Made by a program: the position numbers and the translations under genes. Positions 11,586 through 23,500 of a stretch of DNA of 64,000 nt are shown here, piece by piece (positions within the stretch are counted from its first letter, which is position 1; each line of letters opens with the position of its first letter). A model generated the notes under the pieces. That model was not told the origin of the DNA and made no database searches. It was given only the letters and a program-made list of their open reading frames with translations. Source of the DNA: Batillaria attramentaria. Taxonomy: Eukaryota > Mollusca > Gastropoda > Batillariidae. The DNA lies in assembly GCA_018292915.2 (NCBI GenBank), contig JACVVK020000325.1, positions 602,001 through 666,000 of the forward strand, in the 5' to 3' direction.

Positions 11586-13303
11586 TCTGTTGGGAATTTT
11601 GAGAAGCTTCTCACTGGATTGTAGGTGCAGAGTAACGTGGACAAATCAAGGTGGTAAGGTACCGTCCAAATGACGTGCGAGTGTGCGTGTGTGTGGGTTT
11701 GTGCAGTTCAAACTGGTAATCTTCCAATCCAATCCAGTGTCTATTTACATAGCACAGCAGTGCTCCACGAAACAGTCCATGCTCACTGCGCTTAGAAAAA
11801 CACAAAAACTTGTGACACATTGTACACAAAAGTTTATTGGACTGAAAAACTGCACCATTCCCCTATAAAATCAGGTAAATTAGTACCAGTGATTACACCA
11901 CAAATGCGTAGATATTGGTAACCAGATTACCAAAAAAAATATAGCCACCACCGAGTATATCATACAACCTGTAAATGCAATTCAGTACATGCACAATTAT
12001 GAGGTCACAATTCATATTGCAAACACAACTTGAGATTACATAGATTGTAAAACCCATATCCCTAAGTAGCTGTATGTTCACCAAAATACTTAAAACACTG
12101 CAAGAAAAAGATTGAGCACATCTGCTGCAAAGATTCAAATACAAAAGAAGGGACAAAAAAACCCAGAAAAATAGTGGGCATGCATTTTTTTTGTTACATG
12201 TACTGGGATGTAAGATGTAAGGGGTGTAACAAGGATTGGTCAAGCTGCAGAGATGCAAGTAAAGGAATGTGATAATATATCTAGTACATAATTTAATTAT
12301 ATCTGTGGAACGTTTAAATGCTGAGAATACGTAATGCAAAAACAAGAAAAATGGCAACTGGATTTCAAAACCACAAGTAAAACAAGTGGAACGCAGTATG
12401 TGAGCAAACAAAATAATGAGCATGCCATGAAAACTGAACTCATGAACTCTGAAAGAGATCTCCCAGCAAATAAAATCACAGACTGATATCAACTTGTACA
12501 CACAAAAATCAATACATGTACATCTGACTGAAATTATCACAGGTTCATTACAGACTAGAACTTGTACCTGTACGCCTACACAGAGCATTCCACTTGAAAC
12601 CCACTAGACCTGAAAAGGGTTCACACTTTCTTGTGGTAAACCTTGTAACTAAAGTTGAATGGGATGACGCTGCTGCACCTAAGTAGGTTACTATCACCAC
12701 TTGTTTGTCTCTACAGCAAAATCAGATCTTCGTGGAGTGCTAGTGCAGTACAGTAATAACAAGTGCAGTAGTGATACAGAAATGGTCACTGTATAGTCTT
12801 GGCAACATGGTACGCAGCGTACCTTGTCAACAGTTACATGCTACATGGATTTCAAACATGGCCTAGAAGTCACATGATGCAAGTCATTCCTAAACCTGTA
12901 ACAACCCCACCACCACCCCCCTCAAAAAAAAAAAAAGGGCAATAGTGTTCATTTCAAAGAGGATGAAGACAATCTATCAGTTGCGCTGTCCACAAAATGG
13001 TAGGGGCAACTGCCACCATCCTTTTGCAAACCAACTTCTGTCAGTAATCTCAGCTCACACTAGAGTTTAAAACTGAAAACAATATTACATGAAAATTATG
13101 CAGTCTATGCATATCATATCCACAAAACTATACACTTCATGTATTCAACTGCAACCATTTCAACAGTAGTTCTGAGCAAGCTAATATGATAATAACAAAA
13201 ACACAGTCCATGTACCATTAATTGGTAAAGTGCTGATTAAACCCATGCACTCAAGTCCTTTACCAAATGACAGACTATGTACCACAATGTCTATGGGCAA
13301 AAA

Positions 13304-13919
13304 CACCACAAATCACTTCCACCTCAATCAACTGATGAATGAAAGAGACAAGGAATGAGTACACAGAAATCAAACTGCTGGTCAACCAAAACACCACAAA
13401 TCACTTCCACCTCAATCAACTGATGAATGAAAGAGACAAGGAATGAGTACACAGAAATCAAACTGCTGGTCAACCAAAACACCACAAATCACTTCCACCT
13501 CAATCAACTGATGAATGAAAGAGACAAGGAATGAGTCCACAGAAATCAAACTGCTGGTCAACCAAAACACCACAAATCACTTCCACCTCAATCAACTGAT
13601 GAATGAAAGAGACAAGGAATGAGTACACAGAAATCAAACTGCTGGTCAACCAAAACACCACAAATCACTTCCACCTCAATCAACTGATGAATGAAAGAGA
13701 CAAGGAATGAGTACACAGAAATCAAACTGCTGGTCAACCAAAACACCACAAATCACTTCCACCTCAATCAACTGATGAATGAAAGAGACAAGGAATGAGT
13801 CCACAGAAATCAAACTGCTGGTCAACCAAAACACCACAAATCACTTCCACCTCAATCAACTGATGAATGAAAGAGACAAGGAATGAGTACACAGAAATCA
13901 AACTGCTGGTCAACCAAAA
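13304..13919. repeat. 88-bp minisatellite, seven units
   Basis: Units start CACCACAAATCACTTCCACC at 13304, 13392, 13480, 13568, 13656, 13744 and 13832, exactly 88 bp apart, and are almost identical. A fixed variant (GAGTCCACAG instead of GAGTACACAG) occurs in units 3 and 6 only. The array lies downstream of the MIPOL1-like stop, possibly within its 3' UTR. It has no spacers, so it is not a CRISPR-like array. Confidence 0.95.
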
Positions 13920-14347
13920 CACCAGAAAAATAACAAACAAAATATATTGCCGCTGAACTGTTGCCACCAAATACATATGATATATGATTCAGTGGCTATA
14001 TTTTTGTGGATATGGGACGGACTGTGACAGATATGTATGGGACAGTGATTGCGTAGGACGTCCACAAAACGCGTAGGTGCATGTGCAAAAAGGCACTCAA
14101 AAACGTGAAGTTGAAAGGATTTCTCAGACAAAACTGCAAACTTTACCGCATTGAAGATTGCCACAAAAACTTCAGTGAACATCAACCATTTCGACCAGTG
14201 AACCTCGGACCAGGTGGTGAACGAAAAGCGGTCGCTTGGTAAACAATTAACATGATGCTGAATGTAACTGATATAAAGTAGCCAATCACAAGTTACAAGT
14301 GAAGTACATGTAACCTTCACGGCCCTTATGTAAAACTTGAGGTTAAT

Positions 14348-14823
14348 ACCGGCCCCCGTAGTGTAGTGGTTAGCACTTCGGACCATGGACCGGGAGACCC
14401 GGGTTCGAGTCCCAGCCGAGACAAGCGGGATTTTTCCTACCTAGGTCGGCTCCTACCCAGAGCGGGTGTGCTATGGGCCCGATGGGGAGGCTGTTGCCAC
14501 ACAGCCGAGCTTCACCCACTTCACGGGTGCGACTTTGGGGGTGCTTCCCTTCGTATGACACGTCTTATGATGTGGATGATTACATGGGCCTGGTTAGTGC
14601 CGGGATATTTATGACAGGAAGCGTGGAATGCGGCCCTGTCCCGCAGTCCCAAACCACATGGACCTCCATAGCATCATCTTACCATCATCCTCATCTCCAT
14701 CATCATGCATAATAAAAATTGCCCGAGCCTTCGAGCCCTCCGTGGATTCCACCCATGACCTGGGAGGAACACCAGTGGAGCTGGCAAAAAGAGTTGGGGC
14801 AGCAAAAACAAAAAAAACAAAAA
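14348..14823 (+). mobile_element. SINE-C, copy 2 with 16-bp target duplication
   Basis: This copy has the same head and body as the one at 11086 but lacks the short GGCACCGCAGGTGCCGTAGT block. It is flanked by the perfect 16-bp duplication AAAACTTGAGGTTAAT (14332-14347 and 14824-14839). Low divergence and a perfect duplication indicate recent retroposition. Confidence 0.85.
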
Positions 14824-15670
14824 AAAACTTGAGGTTAATTTAACCCACAGCTACAGACCTAACCCAGACTAGGACAAAAGAAACCCCAAAACAACAACAA
14901 CAAAAAAAGGAAGTGAAGAAAGAAAGACAAGAATCCTATAATGGCATAGGCACCTTGTTGGAATGGAGCCACTTCCTGATTTAAAACAAAAAAACAACAG
15001 AAAATTTAACCCTAGAGCTAGTTTAGTTCGAGGTTAGACTCTAACCCTGGGCTGTATTCTCTGAACCACATCTCCATTTGGGGGTTTCAAACATTCCATT
15101 CAGAACTACAGTTTTCATCCATAAATACAATCATGCCTTTTCAAAGACACAGGGGTTATGCTGTACAGGTACGGTGAAACCACAATGTTTAAAAAATACC
15201 TATGGAATGCTTCCTCTGCACAGAACATGGGCTGTAGCAAGACACTCTCCCAAATGTTCCTGTAAAATCATCATCATCATCATCACTGACAACGTCATCA
15301 TCGTTGTCATCATCACCATCATCAAACAAAATATTTCAAAGGATATAACATACATGAACAGCATTACCACCAAACACAATTTTATGCAATTGAAAAACTG
15401 CCTGAGCTTTGCTGTCAAACTACTCTCTATAAAACTGGTCAGGCAGAGTCCAACTGCTTAAATTAATTCAAGTTCAAAATACTTAATGTATCCCTCAAGG
15501 TTTACTGTAAGTATAGTGCGGGTGAAATGTTACGGCACTAAAGCTCTGTTGTTGATACTGTTGCTGCTGTAGTCGCTGTTGCTGTTGTTGTTGCTACTGT
15601 ATTGTTGTTGCTGTTTCCACAATGCGTAGAATTGCTGCCTGATACGGTAACAAGTCGAGAAGTCTACAGC

Positions 15671-15749
15671 TTACTCCTCCTCCACCTGTCCACTGCCTGT
15701 AGAAAAAGTGATGAGCTTTTTGCGCAGGACTCCATTCAGTCGCTCCAGC
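15671..15749 (-). CDS. MIPOL1: MIPOL1-like last exon
   Basis: The exon encodes KLERLNGVLRKKL, then a short Thr/Ser/Gly tail ending VEEE and TAA (15673-15671). The K-L-E-R-L-x-x-V-L-R-K-K motif near the C terminus is the strongest single match to vertebrate MIPOL1. The acceptor reads CAG at 15752-15750, and the phase fits exon 16351-16115, whose donor is GTATGT. Confidence 0.82.
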
Positions 15750-16401
15750 CTGAAACAAACAACAAAATTAATAAGGAATTCAGTAAAAATACTGAAGACT
15801 GGAAGGCCTGATATTCAAGTATCCACAGTGAAAAATCCCATTCCATCAGAAAAGGGACTGTGAAATGGAAGACAACTACACACTATGCAAGCAGGCCAAA
15901 AGTGAAGGGTGCTGTATGAAAAAAAAAAAAAAAAAAAAAAGAGAGAGAGAGAGAGAGAGAAAGATGAGGCATTTCCCTGAGGTGGAGTGGTAGTGAGCAA
16001 AAGAAATTCTGCCTAAAGTTGGGACGGTTGGCAGATCTGGCAATGAGAAAAGGGTGAGTAAGTGAATTTTTAGGGCTTAACACTGCTTAACACACGACTT
16101 TACTTAAAACATACTTGTTTTTCTCCTCTTTCTCTCGTGTACACTCTGCCTCCAGTTCTTCGCATCTCTGCATGAGGACAGAATTCTGTTGACTGGCCTG
16201 ACGCAGTTGCTCTAGGAGCTGGTTATCTTCCTTGAGGTTGGGTCTAGCGATCTCGTCCTCCTCAGCCAACTTGGAATTGAGTTTACCTTCGTGGGCATAT
16301 ACTGTGGAGGCCTCGTTGACTGCACTGTCTGAAAATAAGGCCTTGTGAAGACTGGAAAAGAAAGTTCATGTTTGAATGACATAATATGGTGGTGGCACAA
16401 A

Positions 16402-16440
<39 letters not shown>

Positions 16441-19400
16441 ATGTGTGCACGTGCATATGTGTGCAGTTGACCTACTCCAACAAGGAAGTGGGACATCAGC
16501 CTATCAAATCTTGTTAGAAGATTAAAATAATGTTTCAGACCAAAACCCATTTAGTTCTTGTAAAGGCAGCCTGTAACATTACCTGGAAAGAAGGTTGATG
16601 TCATACTGTTCTTCTTGCAGCTGATGCACCATAGCATACGCCTTGTCTTTCTCTCGCTGAAGGACTGTTATCTTGGCCTGTGACACAACAAAACAAGCAA
16701 GTTTGATGATGTTCAGTAAATAATAATAATAATCGCATTAATATAGGCACTCCATCCAAAATATTTGGCTCAAAGCGCCAAAGCTAAACCCAACACGCAC
16801 GCTCACATGAAGCACGTGCATTCTCTCATGCACTGGACATGAACACATTACAATCACATGGTCCGAGGGGCCAGCTCAGCAATTACAGTTTCGGAATTCT
16901 AGAATTGCATTTATTTGTTTTAATTTTGTGGGCTGAAATGTTCAATACTGAAAGGCTGTAGAAAGGCACTCTTCAACCATATGAAAGTATTTTGAACTGA
17001 ACTAAATCAAACTGTAATGGATGGGCTTGTGTGCGTGCCTTTTTTTTTTTTAATTGATTGTCCCTTTTGGGAAATCTGGGCTGTTTCCCCCGGGGGCAGC
17101 ACATCGCCACCCAATACCTATCCCATTTTTCAATTTTACGGGGGGAGGAAAGCTTGATAACCCGGAGAAGACCCCCAATGAGCAGCCTGATAGCCAGAAA
17201 AAAACCAGTATCACCTGTACACTCAGAACAGTTAATCACCTGGTTAGCAGGGAACTATAAATGCAACAAAGTGGTGTTAGTTGACAGTATCAGTGGGTGT
17301 AACTGTTTTTGATGCGCGATACCCAAACTTTCCATGCTATGTCTCTTCAGCAGATGTGCATTTCAGTTTCTATGGGCTCAATGCCAGCTTGAGGGAGGTT
17401 GTAGCCAGTGATCCTTACAGCTTTCAAAACCAAGGGTCACTTTGACCTTCTTTGTCAAATTCACAGGGTCATTTTGTATAATCAGTGTCATACAGTCTCA
17501 AATCTCCACGTCAGATTCTGAAATCTATGCATCAACGGCACAGGTATGTGTGTTATAAGGAACACTGTGCAGCTACGCATGTGTCTAAGGGGAGTGATCT
17601 TCTCAATTTGACTACACACAGTGTCAAACTCGCAACTCTAAATAAATGGTAATGTTGTCCACTGAACTACTGGACTCTTCAGGGAGGTCAGGATGGAACA
17701 TTACCTGACAACAAGACACATATCTGTGATACGACACGGGAGGTCAGGATGGAACATTACTTGACAACAAGACACACATCTGTGATACGACACGAGAGGT
17801 CAGGATGGAACATTACCTGACAACAAGACACACATCTGTGATACGACACGGGAGGTCAGGATGGAACATTACCTGACAACAAGACACACATCTGTGATAC
17901 GACACGGGAGGTCAGGATGGAACATTACCTGACAACAAGACACACATCTGTGATACGACACGGGAGGTCAGGATGGAACATTACCTGACAACAAGACACA
18001 CATCTGTGATACGACACGGGAGGTCAGGATGGAACATTACCTGACAACAAGACACACATCTGTGATACGACACGGGAGGTCAGGATGGAACATTACCTGA
18101 CAACAAGACACACATCTGTGATACGACACGGGAGGTCAGGATGGAACATTACCTGACAACAAGACACACATCTGTGATACGACACGGAAGGTCAGGATGG
18201 AACATCACCTGACAACAAGACACACATCTGTGATACGACACGGGAGGTCAGGATGGAACATTACCTGACAACAAGACACACATCTGTGATACGACACGGG
18301 AGGTCAGGATGGAACATTACCTGACAACAAGACACACATCTGTGATACGACACGGAAGCAGTCTCAGAAAAATATAAACAGATCAGGGCCAATCTGAATA
18401 AATGCACTCGGCTCCTAAGCACCTACCATCAGCATCTGCTCTCTCTGACCAGGCATACGAATCTGCTGCAGCTGTTGTTTCTCCCTCTCTCGTCGCAACT
18501 GAAACATTAAAAAAAAAAACACTTACTCACATGACGTAATTAATTCTTTATGACATGAACTTGCTTTCCATGACAATGACAACAATAATACTGATAATAG
18601 CTATGAGAGTAACTGTCAAAATTACCTCACGTCTGCTATACTAAACAAACTGACCAATGAAGGAGCTGACCTGTTCGACAGCCTGATCTCGTTGCTCCAA
18701 GACAACCTGCAGTTCCTCCTGGTACATCTCTCGTTCTCGCTGCTGACGACGCTCGACCTCTCTCAGCAGCTTCGCTCCTCGACGGTCAGTATCAGAACTG
18801 GATCCTTCGGTATTATCATGCCTTGAACTCTGACCCTTTACCCCCGTCTTCTGTAAAATGAAACGATTTTCTGGTGAGCTTTATCCACAGGTTACCCCTC
18901 ATTGAAGAACCCATCGACTACTGCAAACCAGAAAATGCAGCATTTGCCTACTACTCTGCTAATGTGCCGTTGAGTTTACTTTTAATATGTACATATCTCA
19001 CTCACTGGTAACCATCTCCTCTAGTTGAAATATCAATGCTATCACTTTATCCAGCTCTCCAGCTCATCAAAGGTAACGAATAGGTAAGTGGACACTGCAA
19101 GCATAGTCGTTTTTTTGGCTACAACGTTACTGTTTATTATGCTGGCCAGGATGTGGTGTGTGGCCATTAAGGCGGTCCAAGACAACACATGCAATCAAAC
19201 CAACCATCCACGCACACTCAGGCACTCACACCACGCAGGAAACGAACAGAATGAACAACATGCAGGTTACCAGACTGAAGATCGGTAGAGGTTACTTCCG
19301 GGCAGGGTATAATCTCCAGATCAGGCAGCACAAGCACACACACATGCACACGCTCATTCATTCGCCATTCTCTCACGTCATTCACTGTCATGGTCACCAT

Positions 19401-20466
19401 GTCATGGTTACCATTAGCCAATGACGACAACACAAGGGAGAGAAGTGTGTCTGTATGGGAAGGGTGATCACTTTGCAGCGTCCACGGACCTACTGGTATT
19501 CGTTCCCTTTGAGGAGTACTTCTCACTGCTGCAATCCAATCACTATTTGCTAACGTTTTTATATCTCCAGTTCATGTTATTGAATCCCATGTGCATTAGA
19601 ACTTCAACGGCACAGGGTCTCGGCTGAATGACAGACAAGTACCCTATGAAATATCGTCCTTTACCTCTCTCATGAGGAATTCCTCCTCGTCCGACTCAAA
19701 CTCTGATGAGCTGTCCGACATATCCAGATGTTTTCCGGGCCTGTTAGGGTGAGAAGAAATTGTTAATCAATCACATCAGAACAAGGCATACTGTGATGCT
19801 TACAGACATGTATAGCAGTATGTAACAACACGTGCACATATGCACACACATAAATGCGCACTCGCACATGCACCTGTGCACACACGCATGCATGCACACA
19901 ATTTCTCATCGTCAACTCAAGAACAACGATTCGCCAACATGCAAACACCACATGACTGAAAACCACGCACTACGAGGAAACTTAAATTAACCAAACGAGC
20001 GACCAACAAACCTCTGATAAACTGACGCTTTGCGGTACTGCGTGTCCTCAGTAGCCTCTCTTCTGTTCCTGTCTCTGTCACGCTCCATTGCCTCGTCCTT
20101 TTTGTATGATGCAGCCTGCTGGCGTGACCGCGCTAAACTATGCAAGGCTTCATCACGATCTTCCTCTGCTTGCCTCAGTCTGGCCTCCATGGCCTTCTCT
20201 CGCTTCTCTTCCGCTGTTTTTACTTGCTCCATGTATTCTACATGGGAAAAAGAACAAAACAAAAGAAGAAAAAAAATTTATTAAAAAAACCGAGAAACAC
20301 AGTCTCTTGACGCTTGCAAGTGTTATACGTCTGCAGAAGTGTTTTAGATGTACCAGGTAATTTTTAGGCCATTGCTACGCTGTCAATGACAGATTCATTC
20401 CAATTTACTTTCCGCAGTTTGCCAAAACAAAATTCCAGGGTCAGTGGGTATAAGTCACAGAGAGAG

Positions 20467-20518
<52 letters not shown>

Positions 20519-23500
20519 AGTGTGTGTCTTGCCTGTCTGTGAGAGAGAGAGAGAAACAGACAGGCAGACAGACAGAGAGAAAGACAGAGAGAGAGAAAGG
20601 AGTGTCTCACCTGCCAGTTTCTTAGCAGCCTGTCCGTCAAATGTTCCATCATCAGGAAGTTCAGCGGTGATCTGTAGCTTCAATGCTTCAAGTTCCTGAC
20701 CACTCAGCATCAGCTTGTCTGACAGCTGAACATATTTGTACATAAACATTCATGAGGACTCCTGAATCTAATTTCACCCCCCCCCCCCCACCCCCTCCAC
20801 TGATTTATGCGGTGCTTTACTCCCTTGTGTAGTCTTTGAATGTACCGATGGCAAGGTTGAAGGCTTGACTATCAACACAATATTTTCAACCCGTTTAAAA
20901 AAAAAATTCATCCTAACGCACACCCCTCCCAGACATGTATCTCTAAAAAGAAGTCAGGTGGTCTAGTGGTTAAGAGACCTGTCACCAATGCGAGAGGTCA
21001 GGGGTTCGAGTCCCACTCGGGGCAAAGAATTTTTCCTTCTCGTATGTGGCACCGTTCATTCGGGCCGATCGTCGGGGGTTCTCTCCGGGTACTCCGGCTT
21101 CCTCCCCCTCTGCTTTGGAAATGTTCAGCCCACCAAATTTGAAAAATAAATGCAATTCTAAATTCCGAAATGTAAATAGCTGAGCTGACCCTTCGCACCA
21201 CGTGATTGTAATGTGTTTATGACAAGTGTGTGAGAGAATGCGTGTGATTCACGTGAGCGTGCGTGTTGGGTTCAGTTCGCGGCGCTTTGAACCGATTCAG
21301 GAAATTGGGTAAAGCGCCAATACAATACTCCGTTATTATTATTATTAAGAAACTGGATGATTACAGAAAACACAAAGCCCAAAGTACGCTGCTAGAAACA
21401 AACAACTGCCCCATCAAAGTTAACTACCTGTCTTCAACAAAGTGAGATACCAATTGCAGTTAGCACAAATACATGTGCCCCGCGATTGTGAAAAGAATTT
21501 TTAATACACAAGGCCGAAGTTTTGGCTATAAAACCAGAGTGCCATACCTGTTTATTAGCTTCTTTCAAACGTCCGATTTCTTCATACAGGAAACTCAATT
21601 GACGAGCAGACAGGTCACCTGACGGTCCACCAAGACCGAGCCCGAATGAGGACAGGGGGTACGAAGGCAGGGGTGGTAATGAGTATCCATGAGCTGCGCC
21701 CCCGAGCCCCGCTACAGACGAGGGCAAGTTGTAGTGTGATGACACACTAGTGGCGCTGTGGCTTTGAAGGTTCGGAGTCACTGGTTTCTGACTGGTTGTG
21801 TTCTGCGGAGCATTAGCCGTCGTGTCATTGGCAGTGTTTGCAGTGGCACCTTCCACGTCTGCACTTTTTGTGTTGTTACTGGTGTCGGGTTTTGGGGCCG
21901 ACAACGTGGTCATGCTTGCAGACTGAATATGTTCCCTGACACCTGAAATCAAAAGTTGCCAAAAGTTATATGGGAAAGTCCTTTCCCAACAATCCATGCT
22001 TCCCCTGCCCTCTCACCCCCCCCCCCCACCACCACCACCACCACCACCACCAATCCCCTCCAAACCCTTTGTCTTCTCCTAATCCTCCCTCCAGTCCGAA
22101 TCTTCATGCAACCTGAAAGTAAAATTAGTACCCTGTGATCTGCCAGCTGATTTCTATACAGGAAATCCACCTGTACACACAACTGACCTGTGCATCACTT
22201 CGTTCAGTTACAATTTGTATATTATCTACTCTCCCATTACTGTGGTAAGGGAAATCTGGGCTGTTCCCCCCCCCCCCCCCCCCCCCCACCCCCAAGACAG
22301 GACATGTCACCATGGTACGGTGCAACCCATATTTTTTTTCCCCTTTTTCTTGTGATTGTTTTTCCATTCCATGGCCCCTCCCATCTGGAACGGGATTTTT
22401 AACGTGCACACTTGTTGTGCGTGTATGTGTACAAGACAAGACAGGCACCGTCAACAAATCTGCACGTGATTTTGACTTGATTTGAAAGGCAAAACCCCAC
22501 CAAATTCATGTCCACCAGGGACTCGAACCAGGCCGCTCAGGATCCGAAGTTGGATGCCTTAACCGCTAGACCAAATCCCATTACAATACAGCCGTTGTCA
22601 TCAACTTTTTGCATAACCAGATTTGAGAACTGCTCAGGGTAAAACGCACGTCATCCTGCGTTATCCTCACGATCAGGCAACACCAAAATTCAACAACCAT
22701 GATGATATGTAGTAAATAACATGATTCAAATGATACAATTGAAGACCTATGGCCAACAATTTCAGCAACTTTTTCTTTCTCTTTTTCTTGTTGTTTTCTA
22801 TCGTTTTAATGTTTTTAAATGCAATGAAGGAGATCGTTTCAAAGACAAATACTATATATTCCATACCTGCCATCCCAGTCTGTGAAACACCATCCCCCGA
22901 CAAACTGCTGAGACTCGGCATCGACGCTGACTGCTGAACCCTGGGAATTTGCATATTAAGCAGTGGTGACCTTGGGCTTAGCGAGGCCGGGAACATGTTG
23001 AGAGAACTGGCAGAACTCCATGGGGACAGCGGAAAAGGTCGACTGTAAGGCGAAGTGTGCAGACCCAAAGGGTAACCCACTGTATAGTGTGGGTTATAAG
23101 GGGGAGGGTACTGTGGTGGCAGAAATTGTTGTTGGCGTGGGTTCCTTCCCCTGTCTCTGTGACCAGAATGCTTTGCTGGAGGCTGGTCATCACCTGATGA
23201 TGATGATGCATCTTCATCGACATCGCCATCTGCAACATCTTGGCCATCAGTGCGGAAGCTGGGTTTTGCCTGGGACTGGAAATCTGAGAGACAACAACAA
23301 ACTTGATGTTATGGATAATGCACTTCTACGATCTCGGGTGTGATAACAACAAAAGGAAACTGAACTTTCGTAACTTGCTTCAAGTTAACCCTTCCACAAC
23401 TTTTGTCACGGGCTGGCACCTGCCAGTACACAACTGCCATCGCTGATCGGCACCCTGTAGCAGAAATCGAAGGTGCTGACCGGTGACCCGAGGCAGTGGA

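Larger units (their letters stand above)
11595..15670 (-). other. Downstream region of MIPOL1-like gene, possible long 3' UTR
   Basis: No coding exon is visible. The first canonical poly(A) hexamer I found on the minus strand below the stop is at 11838-11833 (AATAAA read in reverse), nearly 4 kb away, so the 3' UTR may be long or use a variant signal. The stretch holds the 88-bp minisatellite (13304-13919), one 475-bp SINE (14348-14823) and short poly-A and ATC runs. The 231-residue open frame at 12588-11893 on the minus strand has AT-rich, hydrophobic composition and no recognisable domain. Confidence 0.4.

Noticed and set aside
11893..12588. 231-residue minus-strand open frame
   Set aside because: Cys/Phe/Leu-rich translation of AT-rich DNA, no domain, no splice context; more likely untranslated sequence downstream of the MIPOL1-like gene.
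13304..18356. CRISPR-like arrays
   Set aside because: Both arrays are contiguous head-to-tail minisatellites without spacers in a eukaryotic genome.
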